The position numbers were made by a program, and so were the translations under genes. From Alphaproteobacteria bacterium (GTDB taxonomy: Bacteria > Myxococcota_A > UBA796 > GCA-2862545), in contig JACKET010000018.1 of the NCBI GenBank assembly GCA_020632875.1, positions 62,001 through 126,000 on the forward strand: a stretch of 64,000 nt of DNA. The letters run 5' to 3'. The notes below the pieces were generated by a model. The model saw nothing but the letters and a program-made list of their open reading frames with translations, was not told the origin of the DNA and made no database searches. Shown in pieces: positions 50,490 to 59,293 of this stretch. The stretch's first letter is position 1, and the number at the start of each line of letters is the position of its first letter.

Positions 50490-52016
50490 TCACTCGTCCT
50501 CGAGGTACCCGAGGAGCTCGAGCTGGGCCTCCTGGTCGTCGCCGACCTCGGCCTCGTCGACCGCATACGCCTTGCCGAGCTCGGTCTGGCGGGCGTGCCA
50601 GCCCTTCAGCTGCTCGACGAGCCCGTCGGAGTCGGGGATCGGGCTCGCGAAGCCCGGGTCGGCCTTGCGGTCGAAGCAGCCGGTGACGTCCTGGTCGCGG
50701 TCGCCGGGGAACCAGGTCTGGCACTGCTTCTCGCGCGTCCAGATGGCGGCGACGTTCGCGACGTGGAACATCGACGCGGAGTGGGTCTGCTGGCGGGGCA
50801 GCAGGCCCTCGCGGTCGCCGCGGACCCACGGCGAGACATCCTGCCCGGCCAGGCCCGCTTCGCCCTGGAGCTTCAACAGGCCCAGCACGGTGGGCTTCAC
50901 ATCGGCCCCGCTCGCGAGACCCTCGACCACGCGGCCCTCGGGGACGCCGGGACCGCGGAGGATCCACGGGATCGACACCGTGGTCGGGTACATCTTCTTG
51001 CCGTGCCCGGGACCGTGGTGGGCGGGCATGTCGAGGCCCTCGCCGTGGTCGGCCACGAACACGACGAGCGTGTTGGAGGGGTCGTACCCGCGGGACCGCA
51101 GGCCGCGGTCGAGCTGATCGAGCGCGTGATCGAGCTGGGCGAGGCTGGCGCGGTACTCGGCGAGCGTGGCGCTGACGCCGGGGCGGGTCTGCGCGCGGAC
51201 GAGATCGGCCGGCGGGGTGCGCGGATGGTGCGCGTCGATCATCATCAGGCGCAGGTAGAACGGACGTTCCCGCGCTGCGTCGTCGCGCGCGTCGAGGAGC
51301 TCCATCGCGCGGTTCACCACGTCTTCGCCGGACATCCGGGCGCGCTTGAACGCCTTCTCGGACGAGTCCTGGTAGCCGTCGAACCCCTGCGCCATGCCGT
51401 AGTTCGAGTTGAGGTTCGGGTTCGCGGTGACGCCGTACGCCATCCAGCCCGCCGTCGCGAGCCGCTCGGCGAGGGTGACGGCCGCCTCGGGCAGGACGCG
51501 CTCGGACTGCTTCGGGCCCGGCTCGGGCAGGTTGAACGACAGCGGGTGGCGCCCGGTGACCACGCCCACGGCGCTCGCCCGGGTCCACGAGGACACGGAC
51601 AGCGCGTCGTCGAAGCGGGTGCCGGACGCGGCGAGCCCGTCGAGCCAGGGCGTGACGCCGGGCTCGCCACCGTAGGCCCCGATCTGGTCGCGCCGGACGG
51701 TGCACCCGAACACGAGGACCACGTTGGGCGCGCCCTTCGCGGGCATCGGCCTGCGCTCGGGCGGCAGGACCGGCGGAGGCGTGTGGGCCTTGGCCTTCGC
51801 CTTGCCCACCTTGCCCTTCGCCTTCGGCAGGAGCTTGGACTTGCCCTTCTTCGTGGGCGGCGCGTCGCCGTCGTCGTCGTCGGGGTCTTCGACGACCTCG
51901 TCGACCGCGGGACCGGCGCTGCGCTTCGCCCGGGGCACCGCCTTGAGCCAGGTGATGGCCGCGCCGAACGCGAGGGATGCCACCACCCCGGCGATGACGA
52001 GGGAACGTCGCGCCAC
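50490..52016 (-). CDS. Sulfatase-fold membrane-anchored protein with altered active site
   Basis: The 508-residue product has an N-terminal anchor (about 5-25), a Lys/Pro/Asp-rich stalk to about residue 95, and an alkaline-phosphatase/sulfatase domain. The nucleophile motif is SSWTR (142-146), with Ser in place of Cys and Trp in place of Pro. The first metal strand reads FGCTVRRD (Cys105) where sulfatases have Asp. The second metal site FVADHGEG and several His are kept. It may be a modified hydrolase or a non-catalytic relative. The neighbour, divergent by 55 bases, is an arylsulfotransferase-like lipoprotein. Confidence 0.8.
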   Translation of the reverse strand: MARRSLVIAGVVASLAFGAAITWLKAVPRAKRSAGPAVDEVVEDPDDDDGDAPPTKKGKSKLLPKAKGKVGKAKAKAHTPPPVLPPERRPMPAKGAPNVVLVFGCTVRRDQIGAYGGEPGVTPWLDGLAASGTRFDDALSVSSWTRASAVGVVTGRHPLSFNLPEPGPKQSERVLPEAAVTLAERLATAGWMAYGVTANPNLNSNYGMAQGFDGYQDSSEKAFKRARMSGEDVVNRAMELLDARDDAARERPFYLRLMMIDAHHPRTPPADLVRAQTRPGVSATLAEYRASLAQLDHALDQLDRGLRSRGYDPSNTLVVFVADHGEGLDMPAHHGPGHGKKMYPTTVSIPWILRGPGVPEGRVVEGLASGADVKPTVLGLLKLQGEAGLAGQDVSPWVRGDREGLLPRQQTHSASMFHVANVAAIWTREKQCQTWFPGDRDQDVTGCFDRKADPGFASPIPDSDGLVEQLKGWHARQTELGKAYAVDEAEVGDDQEAQLELLGYLEDE

Positions 52017-52071
52017 TGGACCTCCGGCCGAGTACCTAACCCCAGCGGGCGCGCCCGGTTAGAGCCCCGCC

Positions 52072-53370
52072 ATGCAGTCCCTCCTCCTCCTCCTGCTCGC
52101 GTGCGGCGGCTCCCCGACGGGGTCTCCCGATTCCCCCGAGGTCAAGGCGGCTCCGAAGAGCAAGCGGCCCCGGCAGCCCCAGGCGGCGAACCACAACCGC
52201 GTCGACACGGGCGAGGCCGAGCCGGGCGAGGGCCTGTGGAACAAGGCCCGCGAGCCCGCCACGGTCGAGGAGCAGATCGAGGCGCTCGAGACGCTCGGAT
52301 ACGTCGGTGGCGACGAGCCCGCGACGGCGAGCACGGGCGTCACGGTGCACGATGCTGCGGCCCAGGACGGGCTGAACTTCTGGGTCTCGGGCCACGGTCC
52401 CGAAGCGACCCTGATGGACATGGACGGCAAGGTCCTCCACACGTGGAAGAAGGCCTACACCGAGGCGTTCCCGTGGGGTGCCCGCTACCAGAACAAGCAC
52501 GGCGCCGAGTTCTGGCGGCGCGGCTTCCTGTTCCCGAACGGCGACGTGCTCGCGATCTTCGAGGGCCACGGGCTCGTGAAGGTCGACAAGGACTCGAACA
52601 TCCTGTGGACGTGGGACGGCCGCGTCCACCACGACCTCCAGATCATGGAGGACGGCACCCTGTGGACCCTCGCCCGCAAGGGCGACGTCATCGAGCGGGT
52701 GAACCCGCGCCAGCCCGTGCTCGAGGACTTCGCGGTCCACCTGTCGGCCGACGGCAAGGTGCTCGAGGAGATCAGCCTGCTCGAGGCGCTCGAGGCATCG
52801 GCCAGCAAGTCGATGCTCTACTCGAAGAAGAAGCGCCGGGGCGACATCTTCCACACCAACAGCATCGTGGTGCTCGGGCCCGAGGCCGAGAAGGTCGGCA
52901 AACCGGCGTTCGCAGCCGGCAACCTGCTCGTGTCGATGCGCACGCTGTCGGCGCTGATGGTGGTCGACCCGAAGCAGAAGAAGGCCGTCTGGTGGCACCA
53001 GGGCGGCTACGACAAGCAGCACGACGCGAAGATCCTCGACAACGGCCACCTGATGCTGTTCGACAACCTCGGCGCGGGCGGGCGCTCCGCGGTCCGGGAG
53101 TACGACGTGGCCGACATGACGCAGGTCTGGTCGTACGAGAACAGCGAAGCGCACCCGTTCTTCAGCCGGTTCACCGGCGCCGCCTACCGCCTCGAGAACG
53201 GCAACACGCTGGTGGCCGAGAGCGGCTACGGGCGCGCGTTCGAGGTCGATCCGACCGGAAAGACCGTGTGGGAGTTCCACAACCCGAACCGCGCCGGCGA
53301 CAAAGGCCAGTTCGTGGCGATCATCCCCGACATGCAGCGGATTCCGAAGGGCTGGGTCGAGTTCCTGTAG
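52072..53370 (+). CDS. Arylsulfotransferase-like (ASST) lipoprotein
   Basis: The 432-residue product has a lipoprotein signal (LLLLACGG, Cys11) and a linker. Near residue 68 is EEQIEALETLGYVGG, a word otherwise found at sulfatase C-termini. The rest is a beta-propeller with repeated Asp-Gly turns (LMDMDGKVLHTWKKAY, WSYENSEAHPFFSR, WEFHNPNR), as in the ASST/arylsulfotransferase family; His residues in HHDLQIMEDG and HDAKILDNGH are placed like the catalytic histidines. It may transfer or bind sulfate esters, together with the divergent sulfatase-fold protein. Activity is inferred only. Confidence 0.78.
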   Translation: MQSLLLLLLACGGSPTGSPDSPEVKAAPKSKRPRQPQAANHNRVDTGEAEPGEGLWNKAREPATVEEQIEALETLGYVGGDEPATASTGVTVHDAAAQDGLNFWVSGHGPEATLMDMDGKVLHTWKKAYTEAFPWGARYQNKHGAEFWRRGFLFPNGDVLAIFEGHGLVKVDKDSNILWTWDGRVHHDLQIMEDGTLWTLARKGDVIERVNPRQPVLEDFAVHLSADGKVLEEISLLEALEASASKSMLYSKKKRRGDIFHTNSIVVLGPEAEKVGKPAFAAGNLLVSMRTLSALMVVDPKQKKAVWWHQGGYDKQHDAKILDNGHLMLFDNLGAGGRSAVREYDVADMTQVWSYENSEAHPFFSRFTGAAYRLENGNTLVAESGYGRAFEVDPTGKTVWEFHNPNRAGDKGQFVAIIPDMQRIPKGWVEFL

Positions 53371-53396
53371 GCCGACCCGGTTGGGCGAAGAAGCGA

Positions 53397-53463
53397 CTTC
53401 AAACGATCGACCCATGTCTATCTGGTGTCAGACCCCACAGAGACATCGGTCGATCGCTTGAAG
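53397..53463. terminator. Large hairpin between convergent genes, palindrome copy 3
   Basis: The outer arms (CTTCAAACGATCGACC with GGTCGATCGCTTGAAG) pair apart from one bulge, and enclose a degenerate copy of the GTCTGTGGGGTC/GACCCCACAGAGAC palindrome seen at 13289. It lies between the stops of two convergent genes, so it could end transcription in both directions. No long T-run is seen, so a repeat role is equally possible. Confidence 0.6.
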
Positions 53464-53478
53464 TTTGATTGACGCGAT

Positions 53479-54987
53479 TCACGGCGCCGGAGCGCCCTTC
53501 TTCACCCAGAGCGCCAGGCGGTTGCCGCTCGGCAGACGGTAGCGGCGCAGCACGTAGCGCTCGGTGAACCCGGGCTGCGCGTAGAGCTCGCGGTCGCTCG
53601 CGAACACGGGCTTGTCGCGGCCGAGCGCGCTCCCGAAGTGCACGTAGTCCGGGTCGCGCGACAGCACGTACGCGCCGTCGGCCTTCTCGTGGCCCGCGCG
53701 GCCCCGGCCCATCCGCGGCATCTCGCGGTGCGCGATGTGCGCGTCGTTGAGCCCGAGCATGTCGACCGTGCGCAGCCGGGAGAAGTACGGCACGCTGCCG
53801 GCCGTGTTCGTCGCGAGCAGCCCGTCCGGGGCGAGGTTCTCGCGCATCCACAGCCCGACCTCCTCGCCATTCAGCCCGACGATGCCGCGCTCGATGCGGG
53901 GCCGGAGGTCGGCGTGGTGCCCGAACTGCCACACGTTGTACGCGACCGCGACCGCGACCACGCCCACGCCCAGCCGCGGTGCGAGCGACAGCGCGAGGCC
54001 CGCCAGCAGCCCGATCACGGGCAGGACGTGCGCGAAGAACCGGAACGCCGGCATCACGTCGCCCCCGACGCTCACGACGTAAGCGGCGTGCAGCGCGACC
54101 CCGGCCCAGAGGGGCGCCAGCCCACCGAACCGCGACCACGCGACCTTCGCGAAGGGCACGAGCAGCACGGCGGGGACGAGCAGGAAGGCCGCGGGCTCCA
54201 CGAAGTCGGTGACGTACCGCACGCCCCGCTCCACCTGGGCGCCCGTCGAGCCCACCTTCGCGTAGAACGTGTTCGGCAGCAGCCAGCCGTAGTACGCGAA
54301 CCGCCACGCGAAGTAGGGCCCGTAGAGCCCCGCCACGACGAGCGGAGCGCGCGCGAGCCGCGGATCGCGCCGCAGCGCCGCGAGCCCCAGCAGCCACGCC
54401 GAGAGCACCGACACGAGCACGACGCTGTCCGGACGGCTCATCAGGGCCAGCGCGCCGCAGATCCCGGCGGCCCACCAGCCCCGTGGGGTGCCCCCGCTCT
54501 CAGCCGCGTCGGCCTCCCGCGCGAAGCCGAGCGCCGAGGCCAGCAGGAGGAACGCCACCAGCGGCACCTCCATGCCGGGCATGGCCCAGGCGCCGAAGAT
54601 CGCGGAGCTCCCGACGAGCGCGGCGGCCAGGCTGCCCGCGATCGGCGGGATGCCGCGATGGAACCGGTGCGCCTGGGACAGGAGCAGGATCGAGCCGGCC
54701 GCGAAGACCGCGCCCAGCACTTTCGCGAGGGTGCGGGTGTCGGCGCCGAGCGCATGCCCGACGCCCAGCAGGAACACCCAGAGGAACGTCGTGTATCCCT
54801 CGACCCGCTCTCCCGGGTTGTAGACGAGCCCCTCGCCGCCCGCGAAGTGCTCGGCGTAGCGGAAGCTGATGTAGGCGTCGTCGAGCGTCCAGGGCTGCAG
54901 CACGGCGTTGTAGCCCGCGCACACCGCGAGACCCGCCACGGGCCCCAGCCAGAGGAGCGCGTCCAACCGTTTGTGGGCACCCGACAT
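53479..54987 (-). CDS. GT39-like membrane glycosyltransferase
   Basis: The 502-residue product has about ten hydrophobic segments. Near the N-terminus is LDDAYISFRYAEHFAGGEGLVYNPGERVEGYTTFLW, the Asp-Asp loop and following pattern of polyprenyl-phosphate-dependent C-type glycosyltransferases (GT39/GT-C, AftB-like). It would add a sugar from a lipid-linked donor on the outer face of the inner membrane. A periplasmic C-terminal domain of about 120 residues follows. It is divergent from a paralogue, with 23 bases between the starts. Confidence 0.82.
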   Translation of the reverse strand: MSGAHKRLDALLWLGPVAGLAVCAGYNAVLQPWTLDDAYISFRYAEHFAGGEGLVYNPGERVEGYTTFLWVFLLGVGHALGADTRTLAKVLGAVFAAGSILLLSQAHRFHRGIPPIAGSLAAALVGSSAIFGAWAMPGMEVPLVAFLLLASALGFAREADAAESGGTPRGWWAAGICGALALMSRPDSVVLVSVLSAWLLGLAALRRDPRLARAPLVVAGLYGPYFAWRFAYYGWLLPNTFYAKVGSTGAQVERGVRYVTDFVEPAAFLLVPAVLLVPFAKVAWSRFGGLAPLWAGVALHAAYVVSVGGDVMPAFRFFAHVLPVIGLLAGLALSLAPRLGVGVVAVAVAYNVWQFGHHADLRPRIERGIVGLNGEEVGLWMRENLAPDGLLATNTAGSVPYFSRLRTVDMLGLNDAHIAHREMPRMGRGRAGHEKADGAYVLSRDPDYVHFGSALGRDKPVFASDRELYAQPGFTERYVLRRYRLPSGNRLALWVKKGAPAP

Positions 54988-55010
54988 CGGGGGCCGTTAA
55001 CCCGGCACCG

Positions 55011-56807
55011 ATGCGGGGACAGGCCCATCGCTGGCTCGGTCTGGTCGCGCTCGCGCTGCTCGCCGTGGTGCTCGTGCGCTGCGCGTGGGTCAGCGACGAC
55101 GCGTTCATCACCCTGCGCACCGTCGACAACGCGCTGCACGGCCTCGGCCTGCGCTGGAACCCCGCGGAGCGCGTCCAGTCCTACACCCATCCGCTGTGGA
55201 TGCTCGGATTGCTCGTCGCCCACGCGCTGAGCGGCGGGCCCTACTACGGAACGCTCGTGCTGGGCGGCGTCACGACCCTCGCGGCGGTGGCGGTCCTCTG
55301 GTACGGCGTCGCGCGCAGCACGGGGGGCGCGCTGATCGGGGTGACGGCGCTCTTCTGGTCCAAGGCCTTCGTCGACTTCGGCACGTCGGGCCTCGAGAAC
55401 CCCCTCACCCACCTGCTGCTCGCGGTGTTCGCGTGGTCGCTGTTCCAGGGCGGCGACCGGCCGGCCGACCTGTTCCGCACGGCGCTGCTCACCGCGCTCG
55501 CGATGCTGAATCGGCTCGACCTGGCCGTGCTGTTCGCGCCGGGCCTCCTGATCCATGCGACCAGCGTGGCCCGCACGCGGCGCCACATCGCCGCGCTGGC
55601 CGCTGGCTTCGCGCCGCTCTTCGCGTGGGAGGCGTTCTCGTTCGTGTACTACGGGTCCCTCGTGCCGAACACCGCATACGCCAAGCTCGGCACGGGCATC
55701 CCGCGCGGCGAGATGCTCGTGCAGGGCGTCCGGTATCTGCAGCACGCCGCGATGCACGATCGGGTCACGGTCCTGGCGCTGTTCCTCGGGGTCGTGCCGC
55801 TCGTGCGGCTCCGGCACCCTCCGGCCGTCGCGGTCGGCCTCGGCGGCCTGGCGTACCTCGCGTACGTCGTGTGGATCGGCGGCGACTTCATGGCCGGTCG
55901 CTTCCTCACGCCCCCGCTGTTCGCCGCGGCCCTCGGGCTCGCGATGCTGGAGCCCGGCCCCGCGATCGCTGCGGCGGGCGTGCTCGGGATGACGCTCCTG
56001 GGTGCGGCGAGCCCGTACGCGCCGGCCTGGTCGGGTGCCACCTACGAGCGCATCGCCGCGTGGGAGGGCATCGTCGACGAGCGCGGCTACTACCATCGCG
56101 GCGCCGGGTTGCTCGCCTCGAAGCGCCCGATCTCGCACGCCTTCGCCCGGGAGGGCCGCCAGGCGCGCAAGCTCGGCCCGCACACCGAGGTCCGCGCCGC
56201 CGTCGGGTACTTCGGCTACTACGCAGGTCCGAAGGTCCACATCGTCGACCCGCTCGGGCTGAACGACCCGCTCGTCGCCCGGATGCCGGCCCGCTACAAC
56301 CCGGGCTGGCGCGTCGGGCACTACCGTCGCGAGCTGCCCTTCGCGTACGACCCCGGCAACGACATCCCGCCGCAGGACCCCGACCTCGCGGGCCTCTACG
56401 CGCGGGTCCGTCGCGTGACGCGCGGGCCGCTGCTCGACCCCGGGCGGCTCGGCGAGGCGCTGTCGCTGCAGGTGTTCGGTCCCGGGATCGACCCGTGGCC
56501 ATGGCGGTTCCCGGGGGTAGACGTGCGCGACGAGGGTGGGGTCGTGCAGGGCGTCATCGGGGAGCACGGTCGCGTGGTGCACGTCGATCCGCCGCGTCCC
56601 GTCGAGCCCGTGCTGCGCGCGGCCCGCGGCGAGCGGATCCGCGTGCTGTACGGCCGCGGACGCCGGATCCTCGCCACCCACGACCTCGTGGCGACCGGCG
56701 AGGACCAGGCCGTGCCCGGCTCGCCCGGCGCCGCGGAGCTGGTGTTCGTGTTCCCGCTCGACCGCAACGCGAAGATCCACCTCGGGCGGCTCGCGCTTGG
56801 GCCGTGA
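55011..56807 (+). CDS. GT-C membrane glycosyltransferase, paralogue
   Basis: The 598-residue product has about ten hydrophobic segments. It shows the same plan as its divergent neighbour (SDDAFITLRTVDNALHGLGLRWNPAERVQSYTHPLW), including the Asp-Asp donor-binding loop and SFVYYGSLVPNTAYAKLG. The C-terminal periplasmic part is about 200 residues, longer than in the partner. It likely uses a lipid-linked sugar. Two divergent paralogues suggest two steps of one cell-surface glycan. Confidence 0.82.
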   Translation: MRGQAHRWLGLVALALLAVVLVRCAWVSDDAFITLRTVDNALHGLGLRWNPAERVQSYTHPLWMLGLLVAHALSGGPYYGTLVLGGVTTLAAVAVLWYGVARSTGGALIGVTALFWSKAFVDFGTSGLENPLTHLLLAVFAWSLFQGGDRPADLFRTALLTALAMLNRLDLAVLFAPGLLIHATSVARTRRHIAALAAGFAPLFAWEAFSFVYYGSLVPNTAYAKLGTGIPRGEMLVQGVRYLQHAAMHDRVTVLALFLGVVPLVRLRHPPAVAVGLGGLAYLAYVVWIGGDFMAGRFLTPPLFAAALGLAMLEPGPAIAAAGVLGMTLLGAASPYAPAWSGATYERIAAWEGIVDERGYYHRGAGLLASKRPISHAFAREGRQARKLGPHTEVRAAVGYFGYYAGPKVHIVDPLGLNDPLVARMPARYNPGWRVGHYRRELPFAYDPGNDIPPQDPDLAGLYARVRRVTRGPLLDPGRLGEALSLQVFGPGIDPWPWRFPGVDVRDEGGVVQGVIGEHGRVVHVDPPRPVEPVLRAARGERIRVLYGRGRRILATHDLVATGEDQAVPGSPGAAELVFVFPLDRNAKIHLGRLALGP

Positions 56808-56832
56808 CCGGGCCGGGTGATATGGCTGTCGA

Positions 56833-58068
56833 ATGCTGAAGTTCGGAGTCCGGAACCTCGGGCGCATTCGCGAAGCCGGGATCGAGGTCCGCCCCCTGAC
56901 GATGTTCGTGGGCCGGAACGGCACGAACAAATCGTGGACCGCCTACGCGATCTGGCAGGCACTCCACACCTACAGCCTCTTCGATGTCCCGAGCCTCAAT
57001 GGCACCTTCTCGGGTGACGCTGCCGAACTGCTAGAGCAGGCAGTGGCCGCGTACGAAGGACTGAACCTGGGTGGGCGACTCAAGCTCGACCTCGAGGTCC
57101 ACCCCGACCGAGTGCTCCAGCAGGAGCTTCGGGCAAGTCACCTCGCACCAGTGCTCGGTCTCCCCGTATCGGCCATCCAGGACTGCGAGCTGACGCTTGG
57201 CCTCGACGCTGTCGCCGGGGGCCACCTCGTCGACAGGATCTCGGTGTCCGCCGAGCGACGCGCCACCAAAGGTGTGATCGAAGTCACCTACCACCTGCGG
57301 GACGGGCGCTCCGAGACCGTTTTGAGCTTCATCGACCCGACCGACCTCCGGTCGACCCTGCACACGGTGGCGGGCCAGACGAGCGCCCGGTACCGCCAGA
57401 CCGTCGCCTTCCCGGTCGAGCGCGTGGCCTCGGTCTCGTTGGACGGGGCGCCGCCCGCACGCAGCCTCGCGACCGCGATCGAGAAGGCCCGCTCCACACC
57501 CGGGATCCGCGGCCGGTTCGACTGGGAGCCCCTCCTGGGTGGGCGAATCCTGAACGACGAGCAGCTCCAGTTCGAGCCCGGAGGCGCCGCTCCCATCCCC
57601 CTCGGCGCCGCGGCGTCGATGGTGCGCTCCCTGGCCCCGCTCGTGCTCTACCTCGAGACCGTCGGGGAGCCGGGCGATCTGCTCGTCATCGACGAGCCCG
57701 AGATGAACGCCCATCCCGCTGCGCAGCTCGCCATCGCCGAGCTGCTCGCCATCATGGTCAACCGCGGGTACCACGTCATCTTCACCACCCACAGCCCGTA
57801 CATCGCCGACCACCTCTGCAACCTGATGGAGGCCCACGCGCTGGGCCCGGAGGCCCGAGAGGCCAAGGCCCGCGAGCTCGCGATGCAGACGACCGAAGCC
57901 TGCCTCGATCCGGAGCAACTCGCGGCGTACGAGTTCCGCGAGGTCGGCGCAGAGGTCGCGGTCGTCGACGTGCTCGACCGCGAGGCGAGGGTCGTCGACA
58001 CCCAGACCTTCGCCCGCGTCACCGACCACGTCTCCGAGATCCTCGGGTCGCTGCTCTCAGCCAAATGA
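56833..58068 (+). CDS. AAA ATPase of the OLD/RecF-like type, first gene of a two-gene unit
   Basis: The 411-residue product has Walker A GRNGTNKS (27-34), a signature-like region (LGAAASMVRSLAPL, about 257-270), Walker B LLVIDEPEMNAHP (283-295) and the switch TTHSPYIADHL (318-328). This is the ABC-type ATPase layout of AAA_15/AAA_21 proteins in defence systems such as Septu, PARIS and Gabija. There is no TOPRIM or other effector domain after it. Instead, the next gene overlaps by four bases and encodes a nuclease-like protein. It begins 25 bases after the glycosyltransferase stop and lacks a strong ribosome site. Confidence 0.82.
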   Translation: MLKFGVRNLGRIREAGIEVRPLTMFVGRNGTNKSWTAYAIWQALHTYSLFDVPSLNGTFSGDAAELLEQAVAAYEGLNLGGRLKLDLEVHPDRVLQQELRASHLAPVLGLPVSAIQDCELTLGLDAVAGGHLVDRISVSAERRATKGVIEVTYHLRDGRSETVLSFIDPTDLRSTLHTVAGQTSARYRQTVAFPVERVASVSLDGAPPARSLATAIEKARSTPGIRGRFDWEPLLGGRILNDEQLQFEPGGAAPIPLGAAASMVRSLAPLVLYLETVGEPGDLLVIDEPEMNAHPAAQLAIAELLAIMVNRGYHVIFTTHSPYIADHLCNLMEAHALGPEAREAKARELAMQTTEACLDPEQLAAYEFREVGAEVAVVDVLDREARVVDTQTFARVTDHVSEILGSLLSAK

Positions 58069-58538
58069 CGCCCGACGCCTGCGAGACGCACAGAGCGGCG
58101 GCGCAGCCCTGCGCCTCCGGCGGCACCCTCCACGAGCGCGGAACGGCGGTGCGCGTCTCTGGACGCACGCCGTGGCGCGCATTCCGGCTCGACAGCCCGG
58201 AAGGCCGGGAGCTCCTCGGCCTCGGGCCCGACGACAAGTGCGCCGACGGCGCGTTCCTCCACGACGACGAGGATGCCCTCGAGCTCGTCGTGGTCGAGCT
58301 GAAGGGGCGAGCCGACCTGTCGCACGCCGTCAGCCAGCTCCGCGCGACGCTCCTCGCGATCCGGAGGCGGCTCGAAGGCTGCCCGATCCGCTACCGCGCG
58401 GCGATCGTGGCGAGCGAGTCCGCGCCTCCGGGCATCCGCGAGCACAAGAAGCGCTTCCTGAAGGAGCTCCGGGTGCCTCTGGTCTTCAAGTCCGGCGTTC
58501 GGGGTCCCATCGACATCGCCACCCTCCCGCAGGTCTGA
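58065..58538 (+). CDS. PD-(D/E)XK-like nuclease, partner of the AAA ATPase
   Basis: The 157-residue product, translationally coupled to the ATPase (ATGA), carries KCADGAFLHDDEDALELVVVELKGR, in which Asp61, Glu78 and Lys80 make the D...ExK core of restriction-endonuclease-like folds, and Gln91 follows at the position of the conserved Q in some families. The N-terminus (1-40) is short and polar. It could be the effector cutting DNA or RNA, or a tRNA/DNA-binding relative, in a defence unit with the ATPase. The residue match is strong, but no experimental system is recognised. Confidence 0.65.
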   Translation: MTPDACETHRAAAQPCASGGTLHERGTAVRVSGRTPWRAFRLDSPEGRELLGLGPDDKCADGAFLHDDEDALELVVVELKGRADLSHAVSQLRATLLAIRRRLEGCPIRYRAAIVASESAPPGIREHKKRFLKELRVPLVFKSGVRGPIDIATLPQV

Positions 58539-58542
58539 CGGG

Positions 58543-59262
58543 ATGAACACGCGTGTGATCCTCGTGGGAATCGTGGCGATCGGGCTCGCCGTCGCCGTGA
58601 TGCTCCTCACCGGCCCGAGCTCCGACGACGCGCCGGAGCCGCCCCCGACGCGCGGCGCACGCACTCCACCCGCTCCATCCGGGTCCGCGCCGAGTCCGAA
58701 GCGGGCTTCGTCCCCCAGATCCCCGGGCCGCACGGCCCCGGACCCATCCTCCGAGCCGGACGCCCCGGTGGGCACGGGCCCGACCCGACGTCCCCCGCCG
58801 TTGCTGTCGTTCACGACGGGCGTGTCGCCGTACGCCGCCGAAGAGGGGCTCCGCGCGTTCGCGGACGCCGCCGGGCTCGCGGTGGTCCGATGCCGCACCG
58901 ACTCCGAGATCCCCGCCGATCTGCTCGACGCCGTCGGGCCGAGCGCGCTCGTGGGCGCCGATCTCGTCGTGCCCGTCGAGCCCAGCGCCGAGGAGGGCAC
59001 CGAGAAGCTCAAGGTCTGGTCGGCCGGCGACTACTCGCTGTTCCTCCAGTACAGCGACGCGTTCCCCGGAGAGTCGGGCAGCTGCCGGATGCAGATCCAG
59101 GAGCGGAACGCGCCGCCCAACCCCGGCGGCAAGGTCGCTCCGCCGCTCGATCAGGAGCCGCTGCGCATCGCGCTCGAGCGCGACGACCTGACGGACGGCG
59201 CGCGCCGCTGGCTCGAGGAGCAGCTCGGCGAGGCCGGAGCCCTCGCGATCCCAGAAGAGTGA
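58543..59262 (+). CDS. Membrane-anchored protein with Pro-rich linker
   Basis: The 239-residue product has an N-terminal transmembrane segment (about 4-23), a Pro/Ser/Thr linker to about residue 85 and a globular, acidic C-terminal domain with two Cys. It begins four bases after the nuclease stop, but the anchor and linker look like an envelope protein rather than a part of a defence unit. The family is not recognised. Confidence 0.6.
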   Translation: MNTRVILVGIVAIGLAVAVMLLTGPSSDDAPEPPPTRGARTPPAPSGSAPSPKRASSPRSPGRTAPDPSSEPDAPVGTGPTRRPPPLLSFTTGVSPYAAEEGLRAFADAAGLAVVRCRTDSEIPADLLDAVGPSALVGADLVVPVEPSAEEGTEKLKVWSAGDYSLFLQYSDAFPGESGSCRMQIQERNAPPNPGGKVAPPLDQEPLRIALERDDLTDGARRWLEEQLGEAGALAIPEE

Positions 59263-59293
59263 CGGTCGCCCCGGCTTCCGGATAGTCCCCTGC

